A stretch of DNA of 50,264 bases from Bifidobacterium pongonis (GCF_019331805.1 NZ_JAHBBE010000021.1:1-50264); one strand, 5' to 3'; positions 40,350-49,758 are shown, numbered from the stretch's first letter. Notes: generated by a model not told the origin, from the sequence alone. Numbers and translations are program-made.

Positions 40350-42400
40350 TTGAGGAATTCTTTCATGAAGTCTTCGATGCCGTCTTCGAGGTTGAGGATT
40401 TCCGCTGCGATGTCCTGTGGGTCGCGTGGCTGTTCGTACTTGTAGAAGTATCGGTTGAAGCTGATGTTGGTGCCGACCACGCCGGTCTGTCCGTCCTGTA
40501 GCGGCCCGTGGTCGTCCCTGACCTTGTAGTCGATGACGGCGTCCGGCGCGTAGGGAAGCACCTCCGTGACCATGTATTCGTCGAAGTCCATGCCGTAGGG
40601 GATGTTTTCCTTGTCGCTGGCCTCGGGGTCGTAGACCGTGTCGCCTTCCGGCGTTCGGGCGGCGTCGGCTTCGGGATCCCGGACGCCGAACACTCTGACG
40701 ATGGCCTTCTGGAGCTGGTCTCTCGTGGGTTTCGGCTTGTCCATGAGCTTGCCGAGCTCCTTGCACGCGGTGTGCGACCATTCGTAAGTCCAAGTCTCGC
40801 CAGCGTGCTCGGCGAAGTAGTTCCTGATCGCCTGCTTGTTGGCCTCCGACAGGTTCTTCATGGGCTTGGAGGACTCGAACAGGTCATCGGTCCTCGACTT
40901 GTCGATGGTGATGTACATGAGCAGGGGACGCCGCGTGGTGACTTGGCGGTACATGAATTCGCTGGCGGGCACGATGACGCTGTTGCCGTGGTCATGCCCG
41001 TCGATATAGGTGCGGGTGATCCAGTCGATTTGCTCGTCGCTGATCTCGTACCGTTTGTTTCCCAGATTCCTTTTCAAGGGGACGCGTTTGTCCGACGCGT
41101 CTATGAGCTGGATCATGCCCCGGCGTCCTTCGGGTTTCTTGTTCGACAGTATCCAGATGTATGTGCTGATGCCAGTGCGGAAGAAGATCTCGGTGGGCAG
41201 TTTCACGATGCAGTCGATGTAGTCCTTCTCGAACAGCCACCGGCGAATGTTCGACGGCCCGGAGCCGGCGTCGCCGTTGAACAGGGGGCTGCCGGAAAGC
41301 ACGATCGCAGCCTTGCCTCCGCCCTGCTCGATGGGGGCGAGCTTGGCGGCCACGTTCTGGATGAACAGCATGCTGCCGTCGCTGATGGCAGGCAGCCCAG
41401 CTCCGAAACGGCCCTTGAAGCCAAGCTTGGCCTCCTCAAGCACCGCTTTTTTCTCTTTCTTCCATTCCTTGCCGTAGGGAGGATTGGTCAGCTGATAGTT
41501 GAACGTCTCGCCCTCGAATTTGTCGTCGGAGAGGGTGTCCCCGTGCATGATGTGCTCGGACAGGTCGCGCATGGAGTCGAACTTGTCCTGCCCCGCGTTG
41601 CCGACATTGCGCAGCAGCAGATTCGTCTTGCCCACAGCCCAAGTCACGCCCTCCGACTCCTGACCGTAGGGGATGATCGTGGCCGGGGCCTTCGCGTTCG
41701 ACCGGGTCTTCCATTCCTCCAGCACGTCGAGCGCGTCGCTGATGAACCCGCAGGTTCCGCAGGTGCCGTCGTACAAACTTCGCATGCTGCCGTTGTCGGA
41801 ATTGAGGAATTCGTCCTCGTTGGCGAAGATGAGGCTGACGGCAAGCCTGACCACGTCGCGGGGCGTCATGAAGTCTTCGGCCCCCTGCGCGATCTCCTCG
41901 CCATACCGTTGGATCAGATGTTCGTAGATGTCGCTCATCATGCGGTCGGGAACGGCTTCCGGACTCAGATCGAAGCCCGCGAAACGCATGCACACCTCGT
42001 GCAGCATGCCCTCGTTCTGAAGATCTTGGCACGTCTCCCGGATCTTGAACTTGGTCAGGATGTCCCTCGCGTTAGGGCTGAACCCGTCGACGTATTCCAT
42101 GAGCGCGTCAAGGGTGCGATCGATTCCCAGATCGTTGAGCCGGAAGCTGGTCACGTTATAGAAGGACTTGCCCGAGAACGTGCAGTAGATCTCGTTCTCA
42201 CGCCCCAATGTCGGCTCGTACTTCTCCACGGCCTTGCACACCGCGTCGCGGGTCGGCTCCAAGGCACATTCCAGTCTCCGCAGCAGCGCGAAGGGAAGGA
42301 CGAGCTTGTTGTAGTCGGCTGGGCGGATCACGTCGCGCACATATTCGGCGATGCTCCAAATCTCACTGACGTAATCGAACGCGCTTCTTTGCTCCGGCAT
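40346..42400 (-). CDS. hsdM: Type I restriction enzyme, M (methyltransferase) subunit
   Basis: A 684-residue adenine-N6 methyltransferase subunit. The N-terminal helical domain (about 5-150) is followed by the catalytic domain with the SAM site DGTCGTCGF (211-219; DPACGTGGF-like, with Cys at the second Gly position) and the catalytic LTNPPYG (NPPY 306-309). The preceding EDFMTPRDVVRL is typical of the family. A long C-terminal region (about 480-684) contacts HsdS. AAAGGG precedes the ATG. It is the first gene of the four-gene operon, 19-25 bases behind a promoter made from the transposon's own repeats. Confidence 0.96.
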   Translation of the reverse strand: MPEQRSAFDYVSEIWSIAEYVRDVIRPADYNKLVLPFALLRRLECALEPTRDAVCKAVEKYEPTLGRENEIYCTFSGKSFYNVTSFRLNDLGIDRTLDALMEYVDGFSPNARDILTKFKIRETCQDLQNEGMLHEVCMRFAGFDLSPEAVPDRMMSDIYEHLIQRYGEEIAQGAEDFMTPRDVVRLAVSLIFANEDEFLNSDNGSMRSLYDGTCGTCGFISDALDVLEEWKTRSNAKAPATIIPYGQESEGVTWAVGKTNLLLRNVGNAGQDKFDSMRDLSEHIMHGDTLSDDKFEGETFNYQLTNPPYGKEWKKEKKAVLEEAKLGFKGRFGAGLPAISDGSMLFIQNVAAKLAPIEQGGGKAAIVLSGSPLFNGDAGSGPSNIRRWLFEKDYIDCIVKLPTEIFFRTGISTYIWILSNKKPEGRRGMIQLIDASDKRVPLKRNLGNKRYEISDEQIDWITRTYIDGHDHGNSVIVPASEFMYRQVTTRRPLLMYITIDKSRTDDLFESSKPMKNLSEANKQAIRNYFAEHAGETWTYEWSHTACKELGKLMDKPKPTRDQLQKAIVRVFGVRDPEADAARTPEGDTVYDPEASDKENIPYGMDFDEYMVTEVLPYAPDAVIDYKVRDDHGPLQDGQTGVVGTNISFNRYFYKYEQPRDPQDIAAEILNLEDGIEDFMKEFLK

Positions 42401-42414
42401 ATCTGACCCTTTCT

Positions 42415-42433
42415 GTCAACCACAGATTTTACA
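42415..42433 (-). repeat. Right subterminal repeat, inner copy
   Basis: On the minus strand reads TGTAAAATCTGTGGTTGAC, the core of the terminal repeat in the same orientation as the right end. It supplies the -10 of the hsdM promoter. Confidence 0.85.
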
Positions 42434-42453
42434 AAAGGACTCAGACTTTTCAA
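42426..42453 (-). promoter_or_regulatory. hsdM-S-R-transposase operon promoter
   Basis: On the minus strand TTGAAA (42453-42448) and TAAAAT (42431-42426) are separated by 16 bp, close to the vegetative consensus. Transcription would start near 42419, leaving about 19 nt of leader that contains the AAAGGG binding site. The -35 belongs to one subterminal repeat and the -10 to the next. Confidence 0.7.
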
Positions 42454-42466
42454 CCACAGATTTACC
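42447..42466 (-). repeat. Right subterminal repeat, middle copy
   Basis: On the minus strand reads GGTAAATCTGTGGTTGAAAA. It supplies the -35 of the hsdM promoter. Together with 42415-42433 and the terminus, the right end has three copies in one orientation. Confidence 0.85.
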
Positions 42467-42517
42467 AAACACGCTTTTCGTTGGCGCATGACTACCGGCT
42501 AGACGCCCACCCAATTC

Positions 42518-42539
42518 CAACCTCAGATTTTACATACCC
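42518..42539 (-). repeat. Right terminal inverted repeat
   Basis: On the minus strand begins GGGTATGTAAAATCT and continues GAGGTTG, matching the left end at 20 of 22 bases. Confidence 0.93.
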
Positions 42540-42547
42540 CTTTTTCT
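42540..42547. repeat. Target-site duplication, right copy
   Basis: CTTTTTCT, identical to 34168-34175. The ribF stop codon lies 22 bases further on. Confidence 0.95.
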
Positions 42548-42569
42548 TTCGGTACCGTCCGTGCGCCGA

Positions 42570-43745
42570 TCAGTGTGCGTCGCCGGTAATGCGCTTGGTT
42601 TCCTCCACGTTGCGGCGGAGTTCGGCCGTCAATTCGTCGACCCCGTCGAACTTGACCTGCGGGCGCAGGAATCCGGCGAATTCCACGCGGACGGTGTGAC
42701 CGTACAGTTCGAGCCAATCCTCGCTCAGGCAGTACGCTTCCACCACGCGCTCATGCATGCCGGTGGCTTCGCTGAACGTGGGCTTGGTGCCGATGGAGAT
42801 GGCGGCGGGCCAGCGCGGCGCATCCTGCGCGTCATGCACGCGCGCCGCACGCGTTTCCAGATCGGCGTTTTCGCAGGCTTCGCCCAAGTCGACCAGCCAA
42901 CCCGCGTACACGCCGTCCACGGGCAGGTATCCGGTGATATCAGATCCGAGATTGGCCGTGGGGAATCCGATGGAGCGCCCACGTTCCTCGCCGTGCACCA
43001 CGTTGCCGGTCACCGCATGGGCGTGGCCGAGAATGGCGTCGGCGTCCTTGATACGTCCATTGCCCAGCAGATAGCGCACGTTGCTTGAGCTCCATGTGCG
43101 CACCGGCTTGGCCTGATGCTTCTTGCTCCACGCACGGCGTTCCGCCTTGTTGGCGTTCGCCAGCGGATCGACGGGTTCTCCCCAGTCGGCGGGCATCTGC
43201 GGCTTCCAGTCGCGCGGAATGCGCACTTCGCCGGGGCCACGGTCGTCCACCACGTCGAGTTCGAACACGCCAGTCGCCGCGGCGAGATTCTCGATCGCAT
43301 GCACGTCGCCCTTGCGTCCGGCTCCCAATGCGGCGTCGGCGCCGAGCACCAGCGTGCGCATGCCGAGTTTGCCGGTCAACTGGCCGAGGAAGAAGATATA
43401 GGATTTTTCGGCGAATGCCAGCGTGTACCGCACCACATACACCTGCTCGATACCGGCCTGTTCCATGGCCGCCAGTCGCTCGTCCACACCGGTGAGCGCG
43501 TCCACATCCACTGCGGGCGCGTTTTCGCCGTGCGCATGCACGAATGCCGGGCGGGGGTCGAACAGCATGACCGCCGAAGCCGCGTCATGCTGCTTCGCGA
43601 GTTCCACAACGCGGCCGATCACCGCCTGATGACCCAAGTGCATGCCGTCGAAGGAGCCGAGCGTAATCACCATACGACGGTCCTTATCCACGTCGGGCCA
43701 TTCGATGTCGCCATGCTCGTCGGGGATCAAAGTCGTGATGTTCAT
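42570..43745 (-). CDS. ribF: Bifunctional riboflavin kinase / FAD synthetase
   Basis: A 391-residue enzyme that makes FMN from riboflavin and FAD from FMN. The N-terminal adenylyltransferase half has ITLGSFDGMHLGHQAVIGR and the SSS-like TWSSSNVRYLL. The C-terminal kinase half has GRSIGFPTANLG, the family's PTAN motif, and GVYAGW. An insert of about 40 residues (around 165-205) separates the halves. AAGGA lies eight bases before the start. The gene is intact; the transposon lies 30 bp past its stop on the side where its terminator would have been. Confidence 0.95.
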   Translation of the reverse strand: MNITTLIPDEHGDIEWPDVDKDRRMVITLGSFDGMHLGHQAVIGRVVELAKQHDAASAVMLFDPRPAFVHAHGENAPAVDVDALTGVDERLAAMEQAGIEQVYVVRYTLAFAEKSYIFFLGQLTGKLGMRTLVLGADAALGAGRKGDVHAIENLAAATGVFELDVVDDRGPGEVRIPRDWKPQMPADWGEPVDPLANANKAERRAWSKKHQAKPVRTWSSSNVRYLLGNGRIKDADAILGHAHAVTGNVVHGEERGRSIGFPTANLGSDITGYLPVDGVYAGWLVDLGEACENADLETRAARVHDAQDAPRWPAAISIGTKPTFSEATGMHERVVEAYCLSEDWLELYGHTVRVEFAGFLRPQVKFDGVDELTAELRRNVEETKRITGDAH

Positions 43746-43849
43746 ACGTGATGTCCTTCGCGTTGTACCGATGATGTACGTTCTAACGTTTACGCCGCGT
43801 CCACTGTAGCAGGCGAGCCCGCCCGCGTTTCCGGCTTCTTCGGGCGGCC

Positions 43850-43912
43850 GTTCGGTCGGCTATTCGTTCGGCCATCCGGCCGGTCGGCCATTCGGTCGGC
43901 TCAGTCGGCTGG
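43850..43912. repeat. Imperfect CGGCCATTCGGTCGG repeats between truB and ribF
   Basis: Four to five degenerate GTTCGGTCGGC / GCCATTCGGTC units fill the gap after truB and include its stop codon. Nothing else is seen in the 155-bp gap 43746-43900. Confidence 0.6.
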
Positions 43913-45028
43913 GAACACGGTGAGCGGTTTGGCCATATGGGCGTTGGCTCTGCCGATGATGGCCACCACGTCCGCTTCCGCGCCGTCACCCGCCGCAGGC
44001 ACATAGGCCACGGTGTCGCAGGTCACGGCCCGTGCGATCCGCCTGCCGAAACGCAGTTCTGCCGCCTCGTTCGCGTCGATGGCAATGACCGGCATGGCGC
44101 CTTTGGCGGCATCCAGCATGCCGAGCGCATGGCCCAGCACCCAATCGGTGCGTTCGTCGCCACGTTCGAACGGCGTATCGAGCACGGCTCGATTGCGGGT
44201 GATGGTTTCGCCTTCACGGTTCGTGAAGGTTTTCGCCTCCGCGTGCGCGGTGATGATGCGTGCCGTGTTCGCCTGCGGGTCGGCAAGGCCGCTGGCGTCG
44301 TCGGGTAGGGCGAAACGCCCCACGCACGTGCGGCGCAGCCGGGTGAGATAGCCGCCGATGCCGAGTTCGGCACCCAGATCACGCGCCAGGGCACGGATAT
44401 ACGTGCCGGACGAGCAGCTGACGCGCACATCCACGTCCATCACCGGTTCCGCATGGCCTTCATCGGGCGTGGCGCACAGCTGGCAGGCGGCATCCTCCAA
44501 GCCCGCATACCCTTGCCGGGCGTCGAGCACGGCGAATTCGCCGATGGTGACCTTACGGGCCTTGAGCTCCACGTCCTTGCCTTCGCGGGCCAGATCGTAG
44601 GCGCGCTTGCCGTTGATCTTGATCGAGGAGAAGGTGTTGGGCACCTGATCGATATCGCCGAGGAAACGCGTCCGAACCGCGCTTTCCACCGCCTGCACGG
44701 CCTGCACCGGGTCGGCGGGCGGGAGGATCGCGGCCTGGGCACTGCCGTCGAATCGGCACACGTCGCCTTCCGCGTCGTCGGTGGTGCTGCACAGGCCGAG
44801 CCGGATGGTCGCCTCATACGTCTTGTCGTGTTCGACGATGGCGCTCAACAGTCGCGTGGCGCGGCCGAACGCGAGCACCAGCAGACCGGTGGCCATGGGG
44901 TCCAATGTGCCCGCATGGCCTACCTTCTTGATATGCAGCGCGCCGCGTGCGGCGGCGACCACATCGAAGCTGGTGACGCCCTGCGGCTTGTCGACCAGCA
45001 GCAGACCGGACGGCTCAGGCTTCCGCAT
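43901..45028 (-). CDS. truB: tRNA pseudouridine-55 synthase
   Basis: A 375-residue enzyme that makes pseudouridine 55 in the T-loop of tRNAs. The catalytic motif is VGHAGTLDPMATGLL with Asp43, and SGLLLVDKPQGVTSFD is the family N-terminus. YEATIRLGLCSTTDDAEGD and VSCSSGTYIRALARDLG are further conserved blocks. The C-terminus is about 60 residues longer than in E. coli. The start at 45028 lies inside the end of rbfA (14-nt overlap); in-frame ATGs at 45049 and 45061 would only add a low-complexity tail. Confidence 0.94.
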   Translation of the reverse strand: MRKPEPSGLLLVDKPQGVTSFDVVAAARGALHIKKVGHAGTLDPMATGLLVLAFGRATRLLSAIVEHDKTYEATIRLGLCSTTDDAEGDVCRFDGSAQAAILPPADPVQAVQAVESAVRTRFLGDIDQVPNTFSSIKINGKRAYDLAREGKDVELKARKVTIGEFAVLDARQGYAGLEDAACQLCATPDEGHAEPVMDVDVRVSCSSGTYIRALARDLGAELGIGGYLTRLRRTCVGRFALPDDASGLADPQANTARIITAHAEAKTFTNREGETITRNRAVLDTPFERGDERTDWVLGHALGMLDAAKGAMPVIAIDANEAAELRFGRRIARAVTCDTVAYVPAAGDGAEADVVAIIGRANAHMAKPLTVFPAD

Positions 45029-45527
45029 CGTCCCAGTCTTCGTCGTCATCGTCCCAATCATCCGAATCCGTCTGATCGGTTTCGTCCTCGTTCTCCTCGG
45101 GGTGCTTGTACGGGTCGGCGTCACCGGCGTACTGCGCGGTTTCGCGGGCCTTGGCGAGTTCCTCGTCACGCTTGCGCGCGACGGCGAGAATATCCTCGAT
45201 CTCGTGCGCTTCGCCCGGCACTTCGTCGAACACGAACTGCAGCTGCGGGGTCAGGCGCAGACCCGCCTTGGTGCCCACCAGGGAGCGCAGACGGCCCTTG
45301 GCCTGGTTCAGCGCCTGCTGGGCGCGCTTGCGTTCGCCGTCCTCATGGCCTTCGTGGCCGAGCTGGGTCCAGTAGACCTTGGCGAGCTGCAGATCGTTGG
45401 TCACACGGACTTCGGTGATGGTGATGTTCGCCAGTCGCTTATCGTGCAGCTGGGCCTCCATCGAGGAGGCGATCACACGCTGGATCAGGGCCGCGATACG
45501 CGCGGCGCGCGGGTTGGTTCCTGCCAT
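45015..45527 (-). CDS. rbfA: 30S ribosome-binding factor A
   Basis: A 170-residue factor for late 30S maturation, with a KH-like fold (IAALIQRVIASSME, ITITEVRVTNDLQLAKVYWT, LRLTPQLQFVFDE). A long acidic tail (DDWDDDDEDWDDAEA) extends it past the usual 120-130 residues. AAAGGA precedes the start. Order infB-rbfA-truB is the classical arrangement. The 238-bp gap to infB (45528-45765) holds two possible hairpins (arms GTCGTCG/CGACGAC at 45745-45766 and GTTCCCG/CGGGAAC at 45561-45588) and no gene. Confidence 0.94.
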   Translation of the reverse strand: MAGTNPRAARIAALIQRVIASSMEAQLHDKRLANITITEVRVTNDLQLAKVYWTQLGHEGHEDGERKRAQQALNQAKGRLRSLVGTKAGLRLTPQLQFVFDEVPGEAHEIEDILAVARKRDEELAKARETAQYAGDADPYKHPEENEDETDQTDSDDWDDDDEDWDDAEA

Positions 45528-45765
45528 GGGTTTTCCTTTACGTATGTCGATGATGTTGCGGTTCCCGTGTTTCGCACGGCGCGGGAACGGTTGGGGTCTT
45601 CGGGTTCCGGCCCCCATGTGCGCCGTTGGGGCATGCCGATGGGCGGATTCACCGCCCGACGTTATGCCCGTTAAAACGAATCAGTGCACGCCTCTGCCGC
45701 GGCCTTGCCGTCGGCGGAAACGTACACTGATCGTTCATATGACTGTCGTCGTTCGCGTGCGACGA

Positions 45766-48555
45766 CTACTTGCGTTCGATTTCGCGCATCTCGAAGGTTT
45801 CGATGATGTCGCCGATCTCGATGTCGTTGAAGGTGCCGAGGTTGATACCGGCCTCGTAGCCTTCCTTGACGGACTGCACGTCGTCCTTGAAACGACGCAG
45901 CGAGGAGATCTCCAGATCGTTGACGGTAGCCACGCCATTGCGCAGGATACGGCACTTCGTACCACGCTTGACCTCGCCGTCCTGCACCATGACGCCGGCG
46001 ATGTTGCCGAACTTGGAGGAACGGAAGATCTCGCGGATCTCGGAGTGGGAGGTGGTGACCTCTTCGTATTCCGGCTTCAGCATGCCCTTCAGGGATGCCT
46101 CGATGTCTTCGATGGCCTTGTAGATGATCGAGTAGTACTTGATCTCCACGCCTTCGCGCTCGGCCAGATCCGCCACCTGACGGTTCGGGCGCACGTTGAA
46201 GCCGATGATGACGGCCTTGTCGACGGTCGCGAGGTTGACATCGTTCTGCGTGATAGCGCCGACGCCGCGGTGGATGACCTGAATGCCGACCTCGTCGGAC
46301 ACCTCGATCTTCATCAGGGAATCTTCCAGCGCCTCGACGGAACCGGAGGAATCGCCCTTGATGACGATGTTGAGCATATCCACCTCGGACTTGGCGAACT
46401 GCTCCTTGAGGCTTTCCAGGGAGACGATCTTGCGACGCTTCGCCAGCTGGGCGGCACGCTCGGTGGCCTGACGCTTCTCGGCGATCTGACGGGCCGCACG
46501 ATCATCGCCGGCCACGAGGAACAGGTCGCCCGCGGTGGGCACGGAGGTGAGGCCGAGCACCTGCACCGGGCAGGAGGGGCCTGCGGTCTTCATCTGCTTG
46601 CCATTCTCGTCGAGCATGGCGCGGACGCGGCCGTACGAAGTACCGGCAACGATCGAATCGCCCACGTGGAGCGTACCGGACTGCACCAGCACGGTGGCCA
46701 CGGCGCCGCGACCCTTGTCGAGTCGGGCTTCGATGGTGGCGCCACGGGCGTCCATATCCGGGTTGGCGCGCAGGTCGAGCTCCGCGTCGGCCGTGAGCAG
46801 CACGGCTTCGAGCAGCTTGTCGACGTTCGTGCCCTGCTTGGCGGAGATGTCGACGAACATGGTGTCGCCGCCGTATTCCTCCGGCACGAGGCCGAACTCG
46901 GTGAGCTGGCCGCGGACCTTGTCGGGGTTGGCGCCCGGCTTATCGATCTTGTTCACGGCGACCACGATCGGCACGTGGGCGGCCTGGGCGTGGTTGATGG
47001 CTTCAACGGTCTGGGGCATCACACCATCGTCCGCGGCGACCACGAGGATCGCGACGTCGGTGAGTTCGGCGCCACGCGCACGCATGGCGGTGAAGGCCTC
47101 GTGGCCAGGGGTATCAAGGAAGGTGATCTTGCGCTGTTCGCCCTCAAGGGTGACGGACACCTGGTAGGCGCCGATACGCTGGGTGATGCCGCCGGCTTCG
47201 CCTTCGATGACGTTGCTTCGACGGATGGTGTCCAGCAGTCGGGTCTTACCGTGATCGACGTGGCCCATGACTGTGACGACCGGCGGACGGGGCTTGAGAT
47301 CCTCGTCGTCCTGCAGCTCTTCCTCATCAAGGTCGATGTCGAACTGCTGCAGCAGCTCCTTGTCTTCCTCTTCCGCGGAAACCAGCTTGATATCCCAGCC
47401 GATTTCCTCGCCGAGGATCTGGAAGGTGGCTTCGTCGAGGGACTGCGTGGCCGTGGCCATTTCGCCGAGATGGAACATCACGGTGACGAGGGCCGCCGGA
47501 TTGACGTTGATCTTCTCAGCCAGATCGGCAAGGCTTGCGCCCTGACGCAGACGGATCACCTGACCATCGCCGCGCGGAATGCGCACGCCGCCGATGGTCG
47601 GTGCTTTGATCTCCTCATATTCACGACGCTTCGCCAGCCTGTTTTTACGAGCCTTCGAAGACTTGCCGCCCTGACGGCCGAATGCGCCTGCAGCACCGCC
47701 GCGACCGCGACCGCCGCCGCGTGCGGGACCGTTGCTCGGACCGCTGCTCGGGAAGTTGTTCTGCTGGCCGGTGCCGCTACGGAAACCGCCGCGTGCGCCG
47801 CCGCCCTGCTGGCCGCCGCGCTGTGCGCCGCCATTGCGGTTCTGGCCCCACTGGCCGGGACGTGCGCCCTGCGCTCCCTGACCCGGACGACCGCCGCGGA
47901 AACCACCGCGACCGCCGCGACCACCACGGCCGCCGCGCTTGTCCTCGTTGTTGTTCACGGTCGGACGCGCCATCGGATGCGGACGCGGGATGTCGCCCGG
48001 CGTAGGCGTATGCATGCCCTGCTTGCGGCTGAACGGATTGTTGCCCGGACGCGGACCCGGGGTGTGCGGACGCTGCTGCGAGGACGCGTTGCCCTGGGCG
48101 GCGTGCGGTGCGGGCACCGGGGCCTTCGGACCCGGCTTGGCCTGGCGCATGCCCGGTTTGGGCTGCTGTGCGGCGGGCTTTTCGTTGCGCTGCTGCGGAG
48201 CGTTGCCGTTACGGTCGTTACGGTGCGGCTTGGGGCCGGGCACCGCAGGGCGCTGCTGCTTCGGCGCACCCGGCTTGGCTGCCGGGGCGGCCGGCTTGGC
48301 GGGGCCGGGCTTCACACCGGGCTTGACGATCGGCTTCGGGGTAGCCTTGGGAGCAGCTGCCTTCGGCTGTTCCTTCCCCTTGGCTGCGCCGTCGCCCTTC
48401 GGAGCCAACGCGGCCTTGAGCTTGCGCTCGACCGGGGGCTCGACGGTGGAGGATGCCGACTTGACGAACTCCCCCATATCCTTCAGCTTCTCCAGCACGG
48501 TCTTGCTGTCGAGGCCAAGGTCCTTGGCGATTTCATATACGCGTGGTTTTGCCAC
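45766..48555 (-). CDS. infB: Translation initiation factor IF-2
   Basis: A 929-residue GTPase that places initiator tRNA on the ribosome. The N-terminus [23 protein letters not shown] is the IF2-N module. Residues about 55-310 are a disordered region rich in Gly, Arg, Pro and Gln, long even for actinobacteria. The G domain starts near 425 with [16 protein letters not shown], followed by DTPGHEAF and [13 protein letters not shown]; beta-barrel and C-terminal fMet-tRNA domains follow. The start is GTG, with AGGAG eight bases before it. Confidence 0.97.
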   Translation of the reverse strand: MAKPRVYEIAKDLGLDSKTVLEKLKDMGEFVKSASSTVEPPVERKLKAALAPKGDGAAKGKEQPKAAAPKATPKPIVKPGVKPGPAKPAAPAAKPGAPKQQRPAVPGPKPHRNDRNGNAPQQRNEKPAAQQPKPGMRQAKPGPKAPVPAPHAAQGNASSQQRPHTPGPRPGNNPFSRKQGMHTPTPGDIPRPHPMARPTVNNNEDKRGGRGGRGGRGGFRGGRPGQGAQGARPGQWGQNRNGGAQRGGQQGGGARGGFRSGTGQQNNFPSSGPSNGPARGGGRGRGGAAGAFGRQGGKSSKARKNRLAKRREYEEIKAPTIGGVRIPRGDGQVIRLRQGASLADLAEKINVNPAALVTVMFHLGEMATATQSLDEATFQILGEEIGWDIKLVSAEEEDKELLQQFDIDLDEEELQDDEDLKPRPPVVTVMGHVDHGKTRLLDTIRRSNVIEGEAGGITQRIGAYQVSVTLEGEQRKITFLDTPGHEAFTAMRARGAELTDVAILVVAADDGVMPQTVEAINHAQAAHVPIVVAVNKIDKPGANPDKVRGQLTEFGLVPEEYGGDTMFVDISAKQGTNVDKLLEAVLLTADAELDLRANPDMDARGATIEARLDKGRGAVATVLVQSGTLHVGDSIVAGTSYGRVRAMLDENGKQMKTAGPSCPVQVLGLTSVPTAGDLFLVAGDDRAARQIAEKRQATERAAQLAKRRKIVSLESLKEQFAKSEVDMLNIVIKGDSSGSVEALEDSLMKIEVSDEVGIQVIHRGVGAITQNDVNLATVDKAVIIGFNVRPNRQVADLAEREGVEIKYYSIIYKAIEDIEASLKGMLKPEYEEVTTSHSEIREIFRSSKFGNIAGVMVQDGEVKRGTKCRILRNGVATVNDLEISSLRRFKDDVQSVKEGYEAGINLGTFNDIEIGDIIETFEMREIERK

Positions 48556-48669
48556 TACTTGTTCTCCTATCTGTGACCACGCGCCCGCGCAGTCAATGCT
48601 CGATGACGGTGAGCCTGTTCATCGTGCAACCATGATCGTGTGTATCCTCGTCGTTCGACTCAGAGCCTA

Positions 48670-48696
48670 CTTATGCCTGATAAATTCCGGCATAAG
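48670..48696. repeat. 8-bp inverted repeat between nusA and infB
   Basis: CTTATGCC and GGCATAAG are exact inverted copies with an 11-nt AT-rich loop, in the 159-bp gap between nusA and infB. No T-run follows, so it is more likely an RNA processing or attenuation hairpin than a full terminator. The usual small YlxR gene is not present here. Confidence 0.5.
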
Positions 48697-48714
48697 CATA
48701 CCCAAAGCGCTGGA

Positions 48715-49758
48715 TTATTCGTCTGCCTGCTTGTCCGCCTGCTCGGCCATCTTCTTGGCGTGATTCTCGGCGGACTCGATGCCGATCTTCCAGCCGGTAA
48801 GCTTGGCGGCCAGACGGGCGTTCTGCCCTTCCTTGCCGATGGCCAGCGACAGCTGGTCGTCGTGGATGAAGGCGATGGCGGTCTTGTTCTTCTCGCTGAT
48901 GACCTGCACGCCGGTGGCGACGGCCGGGGACAGCGCGGAGGCGACGAACTTCGCCGGATCGTCGGAGTAGTCGACGATGTCGATCTTCTCCTGGCCGAGG
49001 TTCTCCATCACCGCGCGGACACGAGCGCCGCCGGGGCCGATCAGGGCACCCTTCGGGTTCACGCCTTCCATGTTGGCCTTGACCGCGATCTTGGTGCGGG
49101 CACCGGCCTCACGGGCGATGGCCATGATCGACACGGCACCGGAAACCAGCTCCGGCACTTCGCGTTCGAACAGGCAACGCACCAGTTCCGGATGGGAGCG
49201 GGAGACGATGATCTCCGGTCCCTTGATGCCGCGGCCGACGTTCACCACGTACACGCGCAGACGTTCGCCGTGACGGTAACGTTCACCCGGCACCTGCTCG
49301 CGACGCGGCAGCAGCGCTTCGACATCGCCGACGGCGATGTGCACGTTGGAGGGATCCTTGACATCCTGCTGGACGACACCGGTGATCAGCTTGCCCTTCT
49401 GACCGCTGAACGCACCGAAGATCCTCTCGTCCTCCGCACGGCGGAACAGCAGGGTGATGACCTGACGTGCCGTGGCGGCGGCGAGACGACCGAAGTCCTT
49501 GGGGGTGTCGTCGTATTCCTCACCCAGCGTGGGCGCGGGATGCGGGTTCTCCTCGGTGGGGGTTCCCGGGATCTCGTCGGCGGCCCACACGGTGAACGTG
49601 CCGGCGCGGTCGTCGAGTTCGATGCGCGCGTGCTTGGCGGCGTGCGGCGTCTTCAGATATGCGAGGCGCAGCGCCTCGGAAAGAGCGTCATCAAGTGTTT
49701 CAGCGTCAATACCCTGCTCCGCTGCGAGCTTATGAATTCCTGCCAGGTCCAGTTCCAT
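48715..49758 (-). CDS. nusA: Transcription termination/antitermination factor NusA
   Basis: A 347-residue RNA polymerase-binding factor. N-terminal polymerase-binding domain (MELDLAGIHKLAAEQGIDAE), S1 domain (about 110-185), then two KH domains (VNPKGALIGPGGARVRAVMENLG and ISEKNKTAIAFIHDDQLSLAIGKEGQNARLAAKLTGWKI). The acidic repeats of the longer E. coli protein are absent, as in other Gram-positives. The start at 49758 fits the family N-terminus; GGAGG lies 11 bases before it, slightly far. An upstream ATG at 49800 is in frame but less likely. Confidence 0.95.
   Translation of the reverse strand: MELDLAGIHKLAAEQGIDAETLDDALSEALRLAYLKTPHAAKHARIELDDRAGTFTVWAADEIPGTPTEENPHPAPTLGEEYDDTPKDFGRLAAATARQVITLLFRRAEDERIFGAFSGQKGKLITGVVQQDVKDPSNVHIAVGDVEALLPRREQVPGERYRHGERLRVYVVNVGRGIKGPEIIVSRSHPELVRCLFEREVPELVSGAVSIMAIAREAGARTKIAVKANMEGVNPKGALIGPGGARVRAVMENLGQEKIDIVDYSDDPAKFVASALSPAVATGVQVISEKNKTAIAFIHDDQLSLAIGKEGQNARLAAKLTGWKIGIESAENHAKKMAEQADKQADE

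Larger units (their letters stand above)
34176..42539. mobile_element. ISL3-type transposon carrying a complete type I restriction-modification operon
   Basis: An 8364-bp element bounded by terminal inverted repeats that share GGGTATGTAAAATCT exactly and match at 20 of the first 22 positions. It is flanked by an exact 8-bp direct repeat CTTTTTCT. Only four genes lie inside, all on the minus strand: hsdM, hsdS, hsdR and an ISL3-family transposase. ISL3 elements are normally about 1.3-2.5 kb with the transposase alone, so the R-M genes are cargo. There is one transposase and no second insertion sequence, so it is not a composite transposon. Both housekeeping flanks (radA, ribF) are intact. Confidence 0.93.

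Noticed and set aside
34176..42539. Composite transposon with two insertion sequences
   Set aside because: Only one transposase gene exists and the right end has no second element; the terminal repeats belong to one unit.
43850..43912. CRISPR-like repeats between truB and ribF
   Set aside because: Units are short, degenerate and without spacers; no cas genes are present.
45379..48576. Plus-strand open frame of 1065 codons over rbfA and infB
   Set aside because: It spans two genes and the gap between them, and its composition is that of a shadow frame. infB is certain on the other strand.
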